NCBI RefSeq assembly: GCF_047675955.1 | Contig: NC_132910.1 | Location: 108,483,143 to 108,547,142 of the forward strand | Source of the DNA: Chlorocebus sabaeus | Lineage: Eukaryota; Chordata; Mammalia; Primates; Cercopithecidae | Reading direction: 5' to 3' | DNA length: 64,000 bases | Part shown: positions 1-11,339 of the stretch, one piece after another | Numbering within the stretch: the first letter of the stretch is position 1 | Layout: each line of letters opens with the position of its first letter | Notes under the pieces: model-generated | Database searches by the model: none | Told to the model about the DNA's origin: nothing | The model's input: only the letters and a program-made list of their open reading frames with translations | Translations under genes and position numbers: made by a program

Positions 1-239
1 TAATTTCGCAATATTCTGCTTAACCCACAAAGTTGTGTCCATCCTTGATGATTGTGGTCAAAAAACAATCACTATTGTGGTGTTTTATTGTGGTGCTTTT
101 AATATTGTGGAGCTTTTTAATAGAAGACTTTTAATTTTCTTTTTGCTTTGATTTAGTTAATAATTTTTATTAGTAATTTCTAGTTCTGTTATATATATTA
201 AGATTAGAGATTATTATTTTAATTAACCTTATTTTATGG

Positions 240-1030
240 AACTTAATTTTTTTATGACTTAATATATGATAAAATTTGTAACTGATACTTGAGAAATTAG
301 GGAGGAAGTGTATTTTCAATTACCAGTAGATAAAAGTTTGATATATATCCACAAATTCTATTGTGTTGATTGTATTGAATAGGTCTTCTATCTACTTTTT
401 ATTTTTCATCTACTTGAATTGTCTTGTGTTGGGAGTATTATATAAAAATCTCCCATTACTAATGTATCTTTATCCATCATCTAGCATCTCTTATAGGTTT
501 ATGCTTAATCTTCCTTATGAATCGTGGCTTTTAGATTAAAATGTGCTTTTCTTTGTCATGTTTAATGTATCTTTTTTGCCTGATACCTATTCAAAATAAT
601 GATACGTGCTTTTTTATTGTCTCCATTTACCTGTATACCTTTGTCTTTATTTTTATCCTTTCACAATTCATTTGTTTTAAATGTTATTAGTACAAGATAT
701 AAAATTTAGTTGTTTCATTGTGAGTTAAATTTAAAAACTTTTCATTGAGTTATGTGTATTATGACATATTTTCTATGTTTCTCTGTAAGATGTATATTTA
801 TTGTTTTTGACTTAGCTAAGTGTTGATATTTAAAAAGGTTTATATTTGGTTCTAACAATTCTCTCTTTTTTACATAATTTTAATGGTTAGTATTTTTTAT
901 ACTCTATTTTTTAACTCTAGTATTTACATAATTTTTAATGCTCTTCCTCCCATTTTATTATTTAAAATTTTACAATTTAGTTTTTCAATTTTTAATATTC
1001 TTCTTCAACTCATACTTATTGCCCATACAA
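240..1030 (-). mobile_element. Ancient L1 (L1M-type) ORF2 fragment, antisense
   Basis: The plus strand is T-rich and follows the order of antisense L1 ORF2: a 'tcttctatctact...tctacttgaattg' stretch, then 'aaaatctcccattactaatg', then 'tttttgcctgatacctattc'. These resemble the antisense endonuclease-to-RT region of old L1M copies. Divergence is high and no reading frame survives. The right end abuts the LTR that starts near 1034. The subfamily cannot be set by eye. Confidence 0.45.
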
Positions 1031-1033
1031 CAT

Positions 1034-1660
1034 TGACAAAAAGATTCAGACTCTGTAAAATAGTTGAAGATATTTGTTCTGAGCCAAATGTGAGTGAACA
1101 ATGGCCCATTATATAGCCCCAGGACATCCCGAGAACAGGTGCCCAAGGTGGTTTGGCTACAGCTTAATTTTAAACATTTTAGGAAGACATATGACATCAG
1201 TTAATATATCTAAGCTGTACATTGGTTCAGGCCCGAAAGGCAGGACAACTCTAAGCAGGGGCTTCCAGGTCATACGTGAATTCAACAATTTTCTAATTGG
1301 CAATTGGTTTAAAGAGTTAAATTACTGTCTCAAGACCTGGAATCAGTAGAAGGGAATGTCTGGGTTAAGATAAGGACCTGTGGAGACCAAGTCTCTCATT
1401 ATGCAGACAGAATCTATAGAAGAAAATGTTTCTTATCAGACTTAAAGAGTCTGTTCTATCAGTCTTAAGGTCTCTGTTTTAATGTTAGTGCTGGTCAGGT
1501 GTGTCTGAATTCCAAAGAGAGGAGGGTATAAAGAGGCACATCACACCCCCACTTCCCATCATGGTGTCGACTAGTAAATCAGGTTATCTTTGGAATGCCC
1601 TTGGCTAAGGGTAGGGTCCATCGTTTGGTTGGGAGGCTTAGAATATTTTGGGTTTACACA
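1034..1660 (-). mobile_element. Solitary LTR of an endogenous retrovirus (class I type), antisense
   Basis: The block is GC-richer than its flanks, about 627 bp, and bounded by TG (1034) and CA (1660), as an LTR should be. On the minus strand it runs from 'tgtgtaaaccc' to an end with an AATA-rich polyadenylation region ('ggctcagaacaaatatc'), the layout of U3-R-U5. Phrases such as 'gaaaggcaggacaactc' and 'aggggcttccaggtcat' recall a class I ERV LTR, but I cannot name the family. No internal retroviral genes flank it, so it is a solo LTR. It could instead be an LTR-containing piece of a larger, decayed copy. Confidence 0.5.
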
Positions 1661-2033
1661 ACAATCAATGAAATTCTTCTACTTTCTCCTTTTTTTGGTC
1701 CTCCTCTTTTCCATATTTTAGTCGCAACGTTTCTATCATCATCACATGTAATTTTTTTTACATTGTGTATTCAACCCTCAGCTTTTTTACTCTTGTGTGC
1801 AGGGGCAAACACATCTATGTGTATATATGTGTGCATGTACACATATACATATATATAATGCTCAACAGCAACCCTGTTATTGAAGTTCTCACAAAGAAGT
1901 CTTGGCTAATACAAACTTATCCTCTAGTAGATTCCCAAGAAGAGTTCATACATACAGTATTTCCTAAGTTCTTGCGGATTTAAAAATTGTTATTCTATAG
2001 CATTGATAATTGAAGAAGTTCAGCTCAATATAA
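1661..2033. other. Single-copy intergenic DNA, no feature recognised
   Basis: AT-rich sequence with a short alternating (TA/TG)n stretch around 1817-1858. Nothing gene-like or repeat-like beyond that is visible. Confidence 0.5.
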
Positions 2034-2361
2034 AATATCTGCTTCGGCCAGGTGCAGTGGCTCACGCCTGTAATCCCAGCACTTTGGGAGGCTGAGGCGA
2101 GCAGATCGCAAGGTCAGGAGTTCAAGACCAGCTTCGCTAACATGGTGAAACCCCGCCTCTAGGAAAATACAAAAATTAGCCAAGCATGGTGGTGAGTACC
2201 TATAATCCCAGCTACTCAGCAGACTGAGGCAGGAGAATTGTTTGAACTTGGGAGGTGGAGGTTGCAGTGAGCCAAGATCGTGCCATTGTACTATAGCCTG
2301 GGCAACAGAGTGAGACTTCATCTCAAAAACTAAAACTAAAAAAAAAAAAAATCTCTGCTTC
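2034..2361 (+). mobile_element. Alu (AluS-like) with target-site duplication
   Basis: Full-length dimeric Alu body at 2046-2349: it starts 'ggccaggtgcagtggctcac', has both monomers and ends in an A-rich tail. It is flanked by a 12-bp duplication, 2034-2045 and 2350-2361 ('aatatctgcttc' versus 'aatctctgcttc', one mismatch). The insertion landed exactly at the left edge of an older truncated Alu. Confidence 0.93.
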
Positions 2362-2517
2362 ATCCCTGTAATCCCAACTACTCAGGAGGCTGAGGCAGGA
2401 GAATTGCTTGAACCCAGGATGTGGAGGTTGCAGTGAGCTGAGATCACACCATTGAACTCCAGCCTGGGCAAGAGCAAAACTCCATCTTAAAAAAAAAAAA
2501 AAAAAGAAAGAAAGAAA
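2362..2517 (+). mobile_element. 5'-truncated Alu right part
   Basis: Begins 'atccctgtaatcccaacta' in the right monomer, continues through 'gtggaggttgcagtgagctg' and 'actccagcctgggcaagag', and ends in poly(A) followed by (GAAA)n. The left monomer is absent. It predates the neighbouring Alu, whose target duplication lies at its 5' edge. Confidence 0.9.
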
Positions 2518-3183
2518 CCATCATTGTCTTGTTTTGCATGCTGATTTGAAAAATTTGCTGTCATTCTAATTATTTTGCCCTTGTAAATTATTTGATCCTT
2601 TTTGCTTGGAGGCTGTAAAAATTTATTCTTCATTGTTGTAGCCAAATAGTTTTTCTAGGATATGTTTCAGAATTGATAGTTTTGAGTTAATTTACTAAAA
2701 TACACGTTCCCTTCAATGGTTATATTCAGATAGTTCATTACTGCAAAGTTTTCTTTAACTACAGTTTTGAATCTTCATGCTGCTCAACTATTTTGTTTGT
2801 TTTTCACAGACTACAGTTATACAAATATTATTTATTCTTTGCTTGTCTTATATGCCCACCACTTTTTTTCTGGCTCATTTAAGTCCTTCTCTTAGCTCTA
2901 TTTTATTCTCTTGGGCGTTTGCTTGCCTTCTTTCAATGATCTTATTAAATTTTCATTTGAGCCTATTATCCCTTCGTCACAATGTACTTTAGTAATTATA
3001 TTTGAGATAATTTTGTCTTTTATTCCATTTCTTTCTTAAGTTCTTTTTTTCATCTTCGTTTTTACCCATTTTAAAAAAGAATTTGCATTTTGGCCCAAGT
3101 ATTTCTTAAATCCGTAAATCTTTGCTTGATGGTATTTAATTTAGTTTGGAGTATTGTCCTGGGTTTTTTTGTTGCTGTTCATT

Positions 3184-3218
3184 TGTTTTTGTTTTGTTTT
3201 GTTTTGTTTTTGTTTTTT
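3184..3218. repeat. (TTTTG)n microsatellite
   Basis: Several consecutive TTTTG/TTTTTG units. Confidence 0.85.
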
Positions 3219-3747
3219 CTGCTTCATGGTCATTACCTTGGAAGTACAGCAAGGGGAACTCCTTAAGTCCTCTTATTTTTATTCTCTTTTGTCTTGTAGA
3301 ACCGTCACTTTTCTTTTTTTGCTTCATTACTTTTTCTCTACCCAATTGTCAATGAGTGGAGTGCCTCTCACCATTTTTGTTTGCCCCACATACCTGACCC
3401 TGAGAAGCTATAGTTTTCAAAGACTGATATTTCAAATTACCTGCCCTTTTCAGTTTCTTCTTTGCCATCTGTGCTCTGCTGTCTTGGGGCTTCTTTCTGT
3501 GTTTTCCCACTTACAGGAGACTTATCTTTTCTGCCTTTGGTATTATGTTAACCATAGACCTATTGTTAGCTTTGTCTTCGCCTAATTTTTCTTAGCTTAT
3601 ATTTGTTCTATGTAAAGATATATGATAAGATAGTGTGTGAGTGGTTGCTACATGAAATTTAGTGTGATTATTTTTTCTACTTTTTGTCATCATCATTATT
3701 TTGAAGTTTATGCATTCTTTGTCCTTACACTATGTGGAGGGCATATT

Positions 3748-3768
3748 TGTGTGTGTGTGTGTGTGTGT
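3748..3768. repeat. (GT)n microsatellite
   Basis: About ten GT units between single-copy flanks. Confidence 0.9.
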
Positions 3769-3999
3769 ATGTTTTACTTCTTCTTCTTTCTGTTCTGTTT
3801 TATTTTGGACCAAATATTTGCAGAGGTGAATCTGGGAGCTGCCACTGCCTACAGCTACCCAGACATCCACTATACCTTGATTTCCAATTTTAATGTGTCA
3901 CAGAAGTATTGGTATCTAATTAATGATTTCTATTCAGTATTTGCAATGACTGACTACTATTTTTCCCATGATAAATAAATATACCACAAATAATAACAA

Positions 4000-4266
4000 T
4001 TTTTTTCTTTTTTCTGGAACTGGAGGGCATTAGTGAGATCTTGGCTCACTGCAACCTCTGCCTCTCAGGTTCAAGTGATCTTCCGGCCTCAGCCTCCCGA
4101 GTAGTTGGGACTATAGGCGTATGCCACGCCTGGCTAATTTTTGTATTTTTAGTAGAGATGGGTTTTCACCATTTGGCCAGGCTGTTTTCAAACGCCTGAC
4201 CTCATGATCCACTACCTCTGCTTCCCAAAGTGCTGGGATTACAGGCGTGAGTCTCCGCGCCCAGCC
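4000..4266 (-). mobile_element. Alu, antisense, internally shortened
   Basis: Plus strand starts with a broken poly(T), then jumps to 'gagatcttggctcactgcaac' and runs to 'ctccgcgcccagcc', the antisense 5' end of Alu. The usual 'gagacagagtctcactctgt' block after poly(T) is replaced by unrelated sequence, so part of the right monomer is missing or diverged. Confidence 0.88.
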
Positions 4267-4339
4267 AACAAATTAAATTTCTATCGCTGATGTGTGACCC
4301 TGGGAAATCCCAGCAGTTAATTCTGGCATCATATGTATT

Positions 4340-4552
4340 GTAAAATGATTATAGAATATGTTTAGCTTTGGAGTCTGACTAACTGAATTCATACCAACTA
4401 CTTAGAACTGTGTTGCTAAGGGCAAGTTCTTCACTTTCTCTCATCTTCATTTGCTCCATGAAATGAGACTAGTAACCTTCCCATTTCATAGAATTGTTAA
4501 TAAGGATTAAAGAAGATAATGCAAATAAAGCAATTAAAACAGTCTCTGACAT
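4340..4552 (+). mobile_element. MIR SINE
   Basis: Sense MIR order is visible: 'gctttggagtctgac', 'ctaagggcaagttcttcac', 'catcttcatttgctccatg', 'gttaataaggattaaag' and 'aaaacagtctctgacat'. Divergence fits a pre-eutherian SINE. No gene lies beside it. Confidence 0.8.
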
Positions 4553-4949
4553 AAAACTATTACCTACAAAAGTTAACCTTTTTAAGCAATGTGTGAAGCA
4601 TATTGGAAAATATCTTCTTGTCTACATCAATGTAATTTTTCTTACTCAGAGCCAATTATTTCAAAATTTAAAAATACTGGTGCTTATTATTTTATTCCTC
4701 TCAGTCTTAGAAGTTCCCCCTTATTCCTCTAGTTATTCTGATTAGTCAATACTCTTAAATAAATGTTGTAATTAATTCACAGCTCATAAACTTAAAAATA
4801 ATTAGCATTTGTAGGGGGTTGTGTTTTGTATTAATTAAAAACATAGAAGCATGCAGAGTTAATCATGGTTATGTTAGTTATAAACTATTCTCTGTTCTTT
4901 CAATAAAGCAAACACCTTTAGAACATCCAGTTAAGAAATGGGTGGATTT
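4553..4949. other. Single-copy intergenic DNA, nothing recognised
   Basis: AT-rich, with stop codons in all frames at short spacing and no repeat signature seen. Confidence 0.5.
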
Positions 4950-5250
4950 GCGCCAGGCGCAGTGGCTCACACTTGTAATCCCAGCAGTTTGGGAGGGCGA
5001 GGCAGACGGATCACGAGGTCAGGACCAGACCAGCTTGGCCAACATAGTGAAACCTCGTCTGTACTAAAAATAAAAAAATTAGCCAGGCGTAGTGGCATGT
5101 GCCTGTAGTCGCAGCTACTCGGGAGGCTGAGGCAGGAGAATCACTTGAACCCAGGAGGCGGTGGTTGCAGTGAGCCAAGATTGGGCCACTGCACTCCAGC
5201 CTGGGTGACAGACTGAGACTCCGTCTCAAAAAAAAAAAAAAAAAAAAAAA
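4950..5250 (+). mobile_element. Alu (AluS-like)
   Basis: Full-length Alu from 'gcgccaggcgcagtggctca' to a poly(A) of over 20 bases. A diverged flanking duplication is possible ('aaatgggtggattt' before, 'aaagggtgagttg' after) but not certain. Confidence 0.93.
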
Positions 5251-6819
5251 GGGTGAGTTGAATAACAAAATGCATTCAAAATTTTTTTTAATAAAAATCT
5301 AGGCTGAAAGATGGAACAGTAGGAAGAATTCATAAGGATTTCCAGAGAAGTTTCCCTAACTGGTTATTGTCTTCCTGAGTGTGGTTTGTAATGTTATCTT
5401 GAGGAATAGATATTTTAATTGTTTTGTGCATTTGCAGAGAAAATATAGACAACATTTGCTGAAGAATAGTTCTTTCATATGATAAAATTTTCAAAATAAT
5501 AATTTGAATTATCCCAATAGTATTTTGAGCCTGTAGAATTTGTGTCTCCTTTCAGCAGGATTACTTTTATTTTGTGTGTTTTAGAGTATAAAGAACACAT
5601 GGTTGATACATGGAGGAAATTATTACATTCACTTGAACTTATAGGTATTGATTTAATAAATGTTTATTAGTCATAAATAATATGCAAAGAATGCTATCAA
5701 GTGTGATAAGACAATACAGAAAAGGAAGTAACTGGCATCCACCAGAAGAAATATGAAATATATACTTATAAACAATTAATAATGCAATTCAATGCACAGT
5801 AAAAACAGGACTTCTATAGGCTAATGAGCAAAGGACTAAAGGAGTGCAGAAGTACCTGAAGTGAGCTTGAATAAACCTGAATAATTTGAAACCTTTATGA
5901 TCTCAAAACTATTCAGTTAAGAAATAGTTCAAAGCCAAATGTACTCAAAGTCATCTCATGTAGCAATGTCTTTGCATGTCAGAGGAAGACTACATAAATG
6001 GCAGTTCTGCAAATTTATATATACGTGTATATATATATATATTTAATTTTTATTGAAGGATAATAAATGCAACTCTACTATTTTAAAACGTACATGCATA
6101 TTATTAAGTCACAGCAATAAATGCAGTAATTATTTAGAGTTTATCCTAACAAAAGAATTGGGGGCTAGAGAATACTACTATTGATATTATTTAGAACTGC
6201 CAATACATTTTGATTGCTTTTATTATGTTTTTACATTTCTTCAGACAATTTTCCTTCTAATTGCTCACACTCTGGGTGGGCCAGCTCCAGTCACCATTGT
6301 TATGTCCCTGCTAGAGTGATTCAAAAAATGTTAGATCTTGTATACTAGGGCTAGAGGTTCCTTGTAATGCAGAGGTGGAGCTAACATTATAAATTATATT
6401 GGTTTCCAAGTTAGGGAGGTGCTGAAGTGTAGAGGACCTTGAATGTCCTATCTCTCACAATTAACTACTTTAAAATCACAAACAATTTCAGGAAACTTAA
6501 TAAAAATACAGTGTAAGAGAATACATGAATAGATTTGTATTTTTTATCATATAGATGACATAAACATTTATGTTAGTTCATTTAACTGTAAAATTGCAGT
6601 GGATGCTTAGAGCTTTGCTAACAAAGAATGCTGATTTCCTCACTGTGGATATTGAGGAGGCAATTTGCATAGAGACAATTGGAATATTCCTTGTGTTGGT
6701 AATATAGCATGTAGAGTGGGATCAAAATATTCAGTGGATAACCATTCTAAAGAATAAGACATCACAGCATTAAAAATTATACCATGCCGAATACCAGGAA
6801 ATATCAGAATCTGATTCTA
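5251..6819. other. Single-copy intergenic DNA
   Basis: AT-rich, with no gene. There is a faint L2-like stretch around 5640-5720 ('aataaatgtttattag') and an alternating purine-pyrimidine run 'tatatatacgtgtatatata' at 6015-6043. A 27-bp segment at 6377-6403 recurs exactly at 7841-7867 (see findings). Confidence 0.5.
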
Positions 6820-7153
6820 ATAAGTTAACATTTCTTTTTTTTTTTTTTTTTTTTTTGAGACAGAGTCTGGCTCTATCCTCCAGGCTGGACTGCAGTGGCC
6901 GGATCTCAGCTCACTGCAAGCTCCGCCTCCCGGGTTTATGCCATTCTCCTGCCTCAGCCTCCCGAGTAGCTGGGACTACAGGCGCCCGCCACCTCACCTG
7001 GCTAGTTTTTTGTATTTTTTAGTAGAGACCGGGTTTCACCGTGTTAGCCAGGATGGTCTCGATCTCCTGACCTAGTGATTCGCCCGTCTCGGCCTCCCAA
7101 AGTGCTGGGATTACAGGCTTGAGCCACCGCGCCCGGCCATAAGTTAACATTTC
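6820..7153 (-). mobile_element. Young AluY of Old World monkey type, antisense, with perfect TSD
   Basis: The Alu body is 6835-7138, in reverse orientation with a long poly(T). A perfect 15-bp duplication 'ataagttaacatttc' flanks it (6820-6834 and 7139-7153). On the sense strand the variants include 'ggctcaagcctgtaat', 'gccgagacgggcg' and 'gagatccggccac', which I associate with cercopithecid AluY subfamilies. Low divergence and an intact TSD indicate a recent insertion. Confidence 0.95.
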
Positions 7154-7884
7154 AACCAAATCACCCTTAATCGTGATGATTTTGTTCCTTCAGGACTACT
7201 CTTTATTCTAATGTGATGTTTTATTAATATATGGCTTTAATGTATCCCTAGCTATTTGAACTAATGATAATTGGTATTTACTTTCTTACCTAACTTAACT
7301 TTTTATATTTACTAAAGAATTTTTAGTGGTTAGTAGAGTCAAAGGAAATGCAAAACCAAAACCAACCAAACAAAACAAAACTCCATTACTCATATGTATT
7401 TATATATTTTAAACAAAATACATTTCAGTTTGTATATGTTACATAATTGCAACTGATTTACCCTGTCTTACCACCAAAATTTTATTTCACTGTAAATAAT
7501 AAATTATTTCCTCAAATAAGACTGAGTATTTTAAATATAAAGTTCACTTTTATTTGGATGGCATCATCAAGAAACCGAGCCTCTCAGAAGTTTCTTAAGA
7601 AATGTTTGAATACTTTTGCTGATGTACCCATGTGGTCCACGTTACTCTGTATATTAATTTTTCCTGATATTGTATAAAACCCATAGTGACAGGTGTTGCT
7701 TCTTTCTGTCTTAACAAGCACTTTAATTCATAAAATTATTCAGTACATATTTGTGGAATAAAATTGATAAACCAGTCTGATATACAGAGGCAGCTGTCCA
7801 GGCAAAAGTAGTAAACTGCTACTAACAAAATTACTTCAGAGGAGCTAACATTATAAATTATATTGGTAGGAAATAATTTATGCA
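7154..7884. other. Single-copy intergenic DNA
   Basis: AT-rich sequence with a short A/C-rich run ('aaccaaccaaacaaaacaaa', near 7361). The second copy of the 27-bp repeat lies at 7841-7867. No gene is visible. Confidence 0.45.
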
Positions 7885-8080
7885 GTTGATATGGACTAGA
7901 CACTATATGTTTTACATTGTTGATTCGTTTAGTCTTCACCACAATCTTAGGAGATTTGTTCTAATATGTATCTCATTTTATATAAAAGAAAATTGAGACA
8001 AACAGAGGTCAGGTCAAGTAAATTGACTGTAAGTAGTTTTTGCTCCAGATCTTTTACTGATTCAGATGAGAGAGTTGAGA
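7885..8080 (-). mobile_element. MIR SINE, antisense
   Basis: Antisense MIR order: 'tggactagacactatatgtt', 'cgtttagtcttcaccacaat', 'ctcattttatataaaag' and 'gaggtcaggtcaagtaa'. Diverged. Confidence 0.6.
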
Positions 8081-8952
8081 GACTGAACAACACTTTTCAT
8101 GGCCTCACTTGCCTAGAAGAAACACAAATTGAAGTCCAGATTATACTCAGAGTGAAGCCTTGGTAAATCCCACAGTATAAAGACTGGAAACTTACAGAAC
8201 TGCACTCTAGGAGAAAAGGTAAACAACGAGCAAACTTTCCCTTGCCAGATCACAGCTCATATTTGAATCATCTGAGTGGCCTTGTATATCTCAAGTCTAA
8301 ATTTGAATGAAGATGATGCCAGATTTATAGTCTTTTTAGGCATTGGCAGAAACAAATATAAATTCTCTCAGAAAGAAGATAACATCCATCATTCTGGGCG
8401 TCAATTGTTTTGTAAAATAATGACTTTTTGATTCAAAGTCTAGAACACAATCAGCAATAATCTAGACATATGATGATGTATAATGACATAAATGAGAATC
8501 AGAGTAAATAACAGCAGAAAGATTATATTCTCTCCAGATAAAGGAATCATTATATAGAGGCTAAAAAACTAATGGATATAAAATTTTAAACTTTCTACTT
8601 TAGCAAGGAAATAAAAAATAAAAAAGAAACATTATTTATTTTATTGATGGTTTCAGGACATATTAGAGACAACTAAGAAGAAGAATGAACTGGAATATAG
8701 ATCAGGAAAAATATCCAAATTAACAAAGGAAAATGAAATGAGCAAAACACAGAAGATAAGAAAGATTTACAGAGAACACAATGAGAATTTCTAATATGTG
8801 TTTATTTATATCCCAGAGAAGAACAGAGAGAAATTATGGCAAAACAAAATGTACAGATATAATAAGATAATTACCCAAAGCTAATGAAATATACCAAGCC
8901 ATGGAATTAATAAGCTAACACATCCTAAGAGGATTTTAAAAAACGAAATTTA
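8081..8952. other. Single-copy intergenic DNA
   Basis: A-rich, with no gene or recognisable repeat. The stretch 8620-8940 is strongly purine-biased and might be decayed L1, but I cannot show it. Confidence 0.4.
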
Positions 8953-9275
8953 GGCCGGGTGCAGTGGCTCACGCCTGTAATTCCAGTATTTTGAGAGGCC
9001 GAGCTAGGTGGATTACCTAAGGCCAGGAGTTTAAGACCAGCCTGACCAACATGGTGAAACCCCATCTGTACTAAAAATACCAAAAATTAGCTGGGTGTTG
9101 TGGCACTCGCCTGTAATTCCAGCTACTCAGGAAGCTGAGACAGCAGAATCACTTGAACCTAGGAGGCGGAGGTTGCAGTGAGCTGAGATCGCGCCATTGC
9201 ACTCCAGCTTGGGTGACAGAACAAAACTCCATCTCAAAAAAAAAAAAAAAAAGAAAGAAAATAAAAGAAAATTTA
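8953..9275 (+). mobile_element. Alu (AluS-like) abutting an L1
   Basis: Full-length dimeric Alu from 'ggccgggtgcagtggctcac' to poly(A) with a GAAA-rich tail. The sequence before it ('aacgaaattta') and the last bases of the tail region ('aaagaaaattta', to 9275) look like a slightly diverged target duplication. This puts the insertion point at the 5' boundary of the L1 that follows. Confidence 0.92.
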
Positions 9276-10989
9276 GAGGCAGAGCAAGATGACAGAATAG
9301 AAAGCCCCACTGATAGTTCCCCCATACAGCCCCTGCTAAAATACCCAGGTAACAACTATCTATACAGAAAAAGAAAAAACAAAAAACCTTCCTAAGAACC
9401 AGAAACTCAGGTGAGCACTCATAATACCTGGTTTTAACTTCATATCACTGAAAGAGAAACTGAAGAAACGGGACAAAAACCAGTCCTGAACTGCCAATGC
9501 CTCCCTGACACCTGGCAGGAGTGGTGTGGTGCAGAGAGCTTCTCTGGGCACCAGGAGAGGGAGAACACAGCAATTTTGAGGCATTGAACTCAGAGCTGTT
9601 CTGTTAGAACAGAAGGAAGAACCAGACCAAATTCAGCTGATGCCTTCATACACAGGGAGCACTTAAACCAACCCTAGTCAGTGGGGGAAACGTAGGTCTT
9701 AGTGCTCTGAGACTGAGTGCCTGCAAACCTTGCCACTGAGGGTCAAAGTGCTCTTGGTCTCTAAGTAAACTTGAAAGGCAGTATAGGCCATGAGGACTGT
9801 AACTCTTAGGTGAATCCTAGAGCTGAACTAGGCCCAGAGACAGTGACCCAGGGGAGCACATGACATATTGAGACACCGGCTGGGACAGTCAAGGGAGTGC
9901 TAGTGTAACCCCTCCCTTAACCACAGGCTTCACAGATCATGACTCCAGAAGATCCCCTTTCCTTTGACTTGAGAAGAGGAGAAGGAAGAGAGGGGAGGAC
10001 TTTGTCTTGCTTCCTAGATACCAGTTCAGCCACAGCAGAATACGGCACCAGTCATAGTCATGAGGTCCCCATTCCGGGATCTAGCTCTTAGACAACACTT
10101 CTAGACACACTCTGGGCCAGAAGGGAACCCCCTGCCTTGAAGGCATTCATCACCTGCTAATTGAAGTGTCTTTGGGACCTGAATAACCAGCAGTGATATC
10201 CATGTACTACGTTGAGAACCTTGGTGAGTCTCAGACTTGCTGGCTTCAGGTGAGCTCAGCACATTACCAGCTGTGGTGACTATTGGGCAAAACTCCTCCT
10301 GCTTGAGAAAAGCAGAGAGAAAAGAAAAGGGGACTTTCTCTTGCACCTTAGGTAGTAACACTGCCACAGTGGAGTAAACCACAAAGAGGGTTCTTGGGGT
10401 TGCTGATTCCAGGACTCACCTCTTGGATAACATTTCTGGACCTACCCTGGTGCAGAGGGGAGTCCACTTTCCTGAAGGATGAGTCCCAGGCCAGGCAGCA
10501 TACACACAAGTCAACTTAAGAGACCTTGAGCCTTAAGGGAACATCATCAGTAGCCTGGCAGTACCCCTTATGGCCTGGAGTAGCAGTGGCTATGAGATAA
10601 GGCTCCTCTGCCAATGGAAAGGGGAGGGAAGAGTAGGAAGGACTGTGTAGTGTGGCTTGAGTGACAACTCAGTTATAATACAATAGAATAACAGGTAGAT
10701 TTTTAAGGGATTTAACTCTAGTCCCTTGAATCCTGGACAGCACTTCTGGACCCACCTACAGAGCTTGCTTCCCTGAAGGAAAGGATGCTGACCCAGCTGA
10801 CTTTGCCCACCTGCTGATTGTAGAGCCCCAGTGCCTTAGGTGAGCATAGGCAGTAGCCAGGGAGTGGTTACAGCAGGCCTTGGGTGAGACCCAGTGTTGG
10901 GCTGGCTTCAAGTGTGAACCAGCACAGTCATAGTGGTGTTGACCACAGGGGTGCTTGTGTCACTCCACCTCCAGCTTTAGGTGGCTTAG

Positions 10990-10992
<3 letters not shown>

Positions 10993-11026
<34 letters not shown>
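10993..11026. repeat. (AG)n microsatellite inside the L1 5'UTR
   Basis: About 17 AG units in the middle of L1 5'UTR sequence. Confidence 0.95.
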
Positions 11027-11027
<1 letters not shown>

Positions 11028-11339
11028 CTATGTGTTTGGGAGAAAGTAAGGGAAGAGAAAAAGAATTTCTGCCTTGTAATCCAGAGAAGTCTCCTGATTT
11101 TTGTCCCAGATGATCAAGGTATACCTCTATAAGTCTGCAAGAACCACAGTGTTACTGGGCTTTGGGTGCCACCTAAAGAAGATCACAACACCAAAGTCTT
11201 TTCAAATATCCAAAACCCTTCCTAAGAAGGATGGCTACAAATAAGTCCAGACAGTGAAGACTACAGTAAATACCTAACTCTTCAAGTCAATAGATACCAA
11301 AGAACATCTCCCACTATCAACACCATCCAGGAAAACATG

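Larger units (their letters stand above)
2518..3999. other. T-rich intergenic DNA with two simple repeats
   Basis: Long T-rich tract with no convincing repeat family or gene. It contains a (TTTTG)n run at 3184-3218 and a (GT)n run at 3748-3768. The longest open frame here (143 codons, 3154-3585, plus) is a by-product of the T-rich composition: its product is Phe/Leu/Cys-rich low complexity. A diverged antisense L1 origin is possible but not shown. Confidence 0.45.

Noticed and set aside
2025..2363. 112-codon minus-strand frame
   Set aside because: It is the antisense of an Alu; the Pro-rich 'LQPPPP' and 'LSLLSSWDYR' type strings are the usual Alu translation.
3154..3585. 143-codon plus-strand frame, the longest in the window
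   Set aside because: The product is Phe/Leu/Cys-rich low complexity from T-rich DNA, with no start context, domain or neighbour supporting a gene.
5011..5268. 85-codon minus-strand frame
   Set aside because: Antisense Alu translation.
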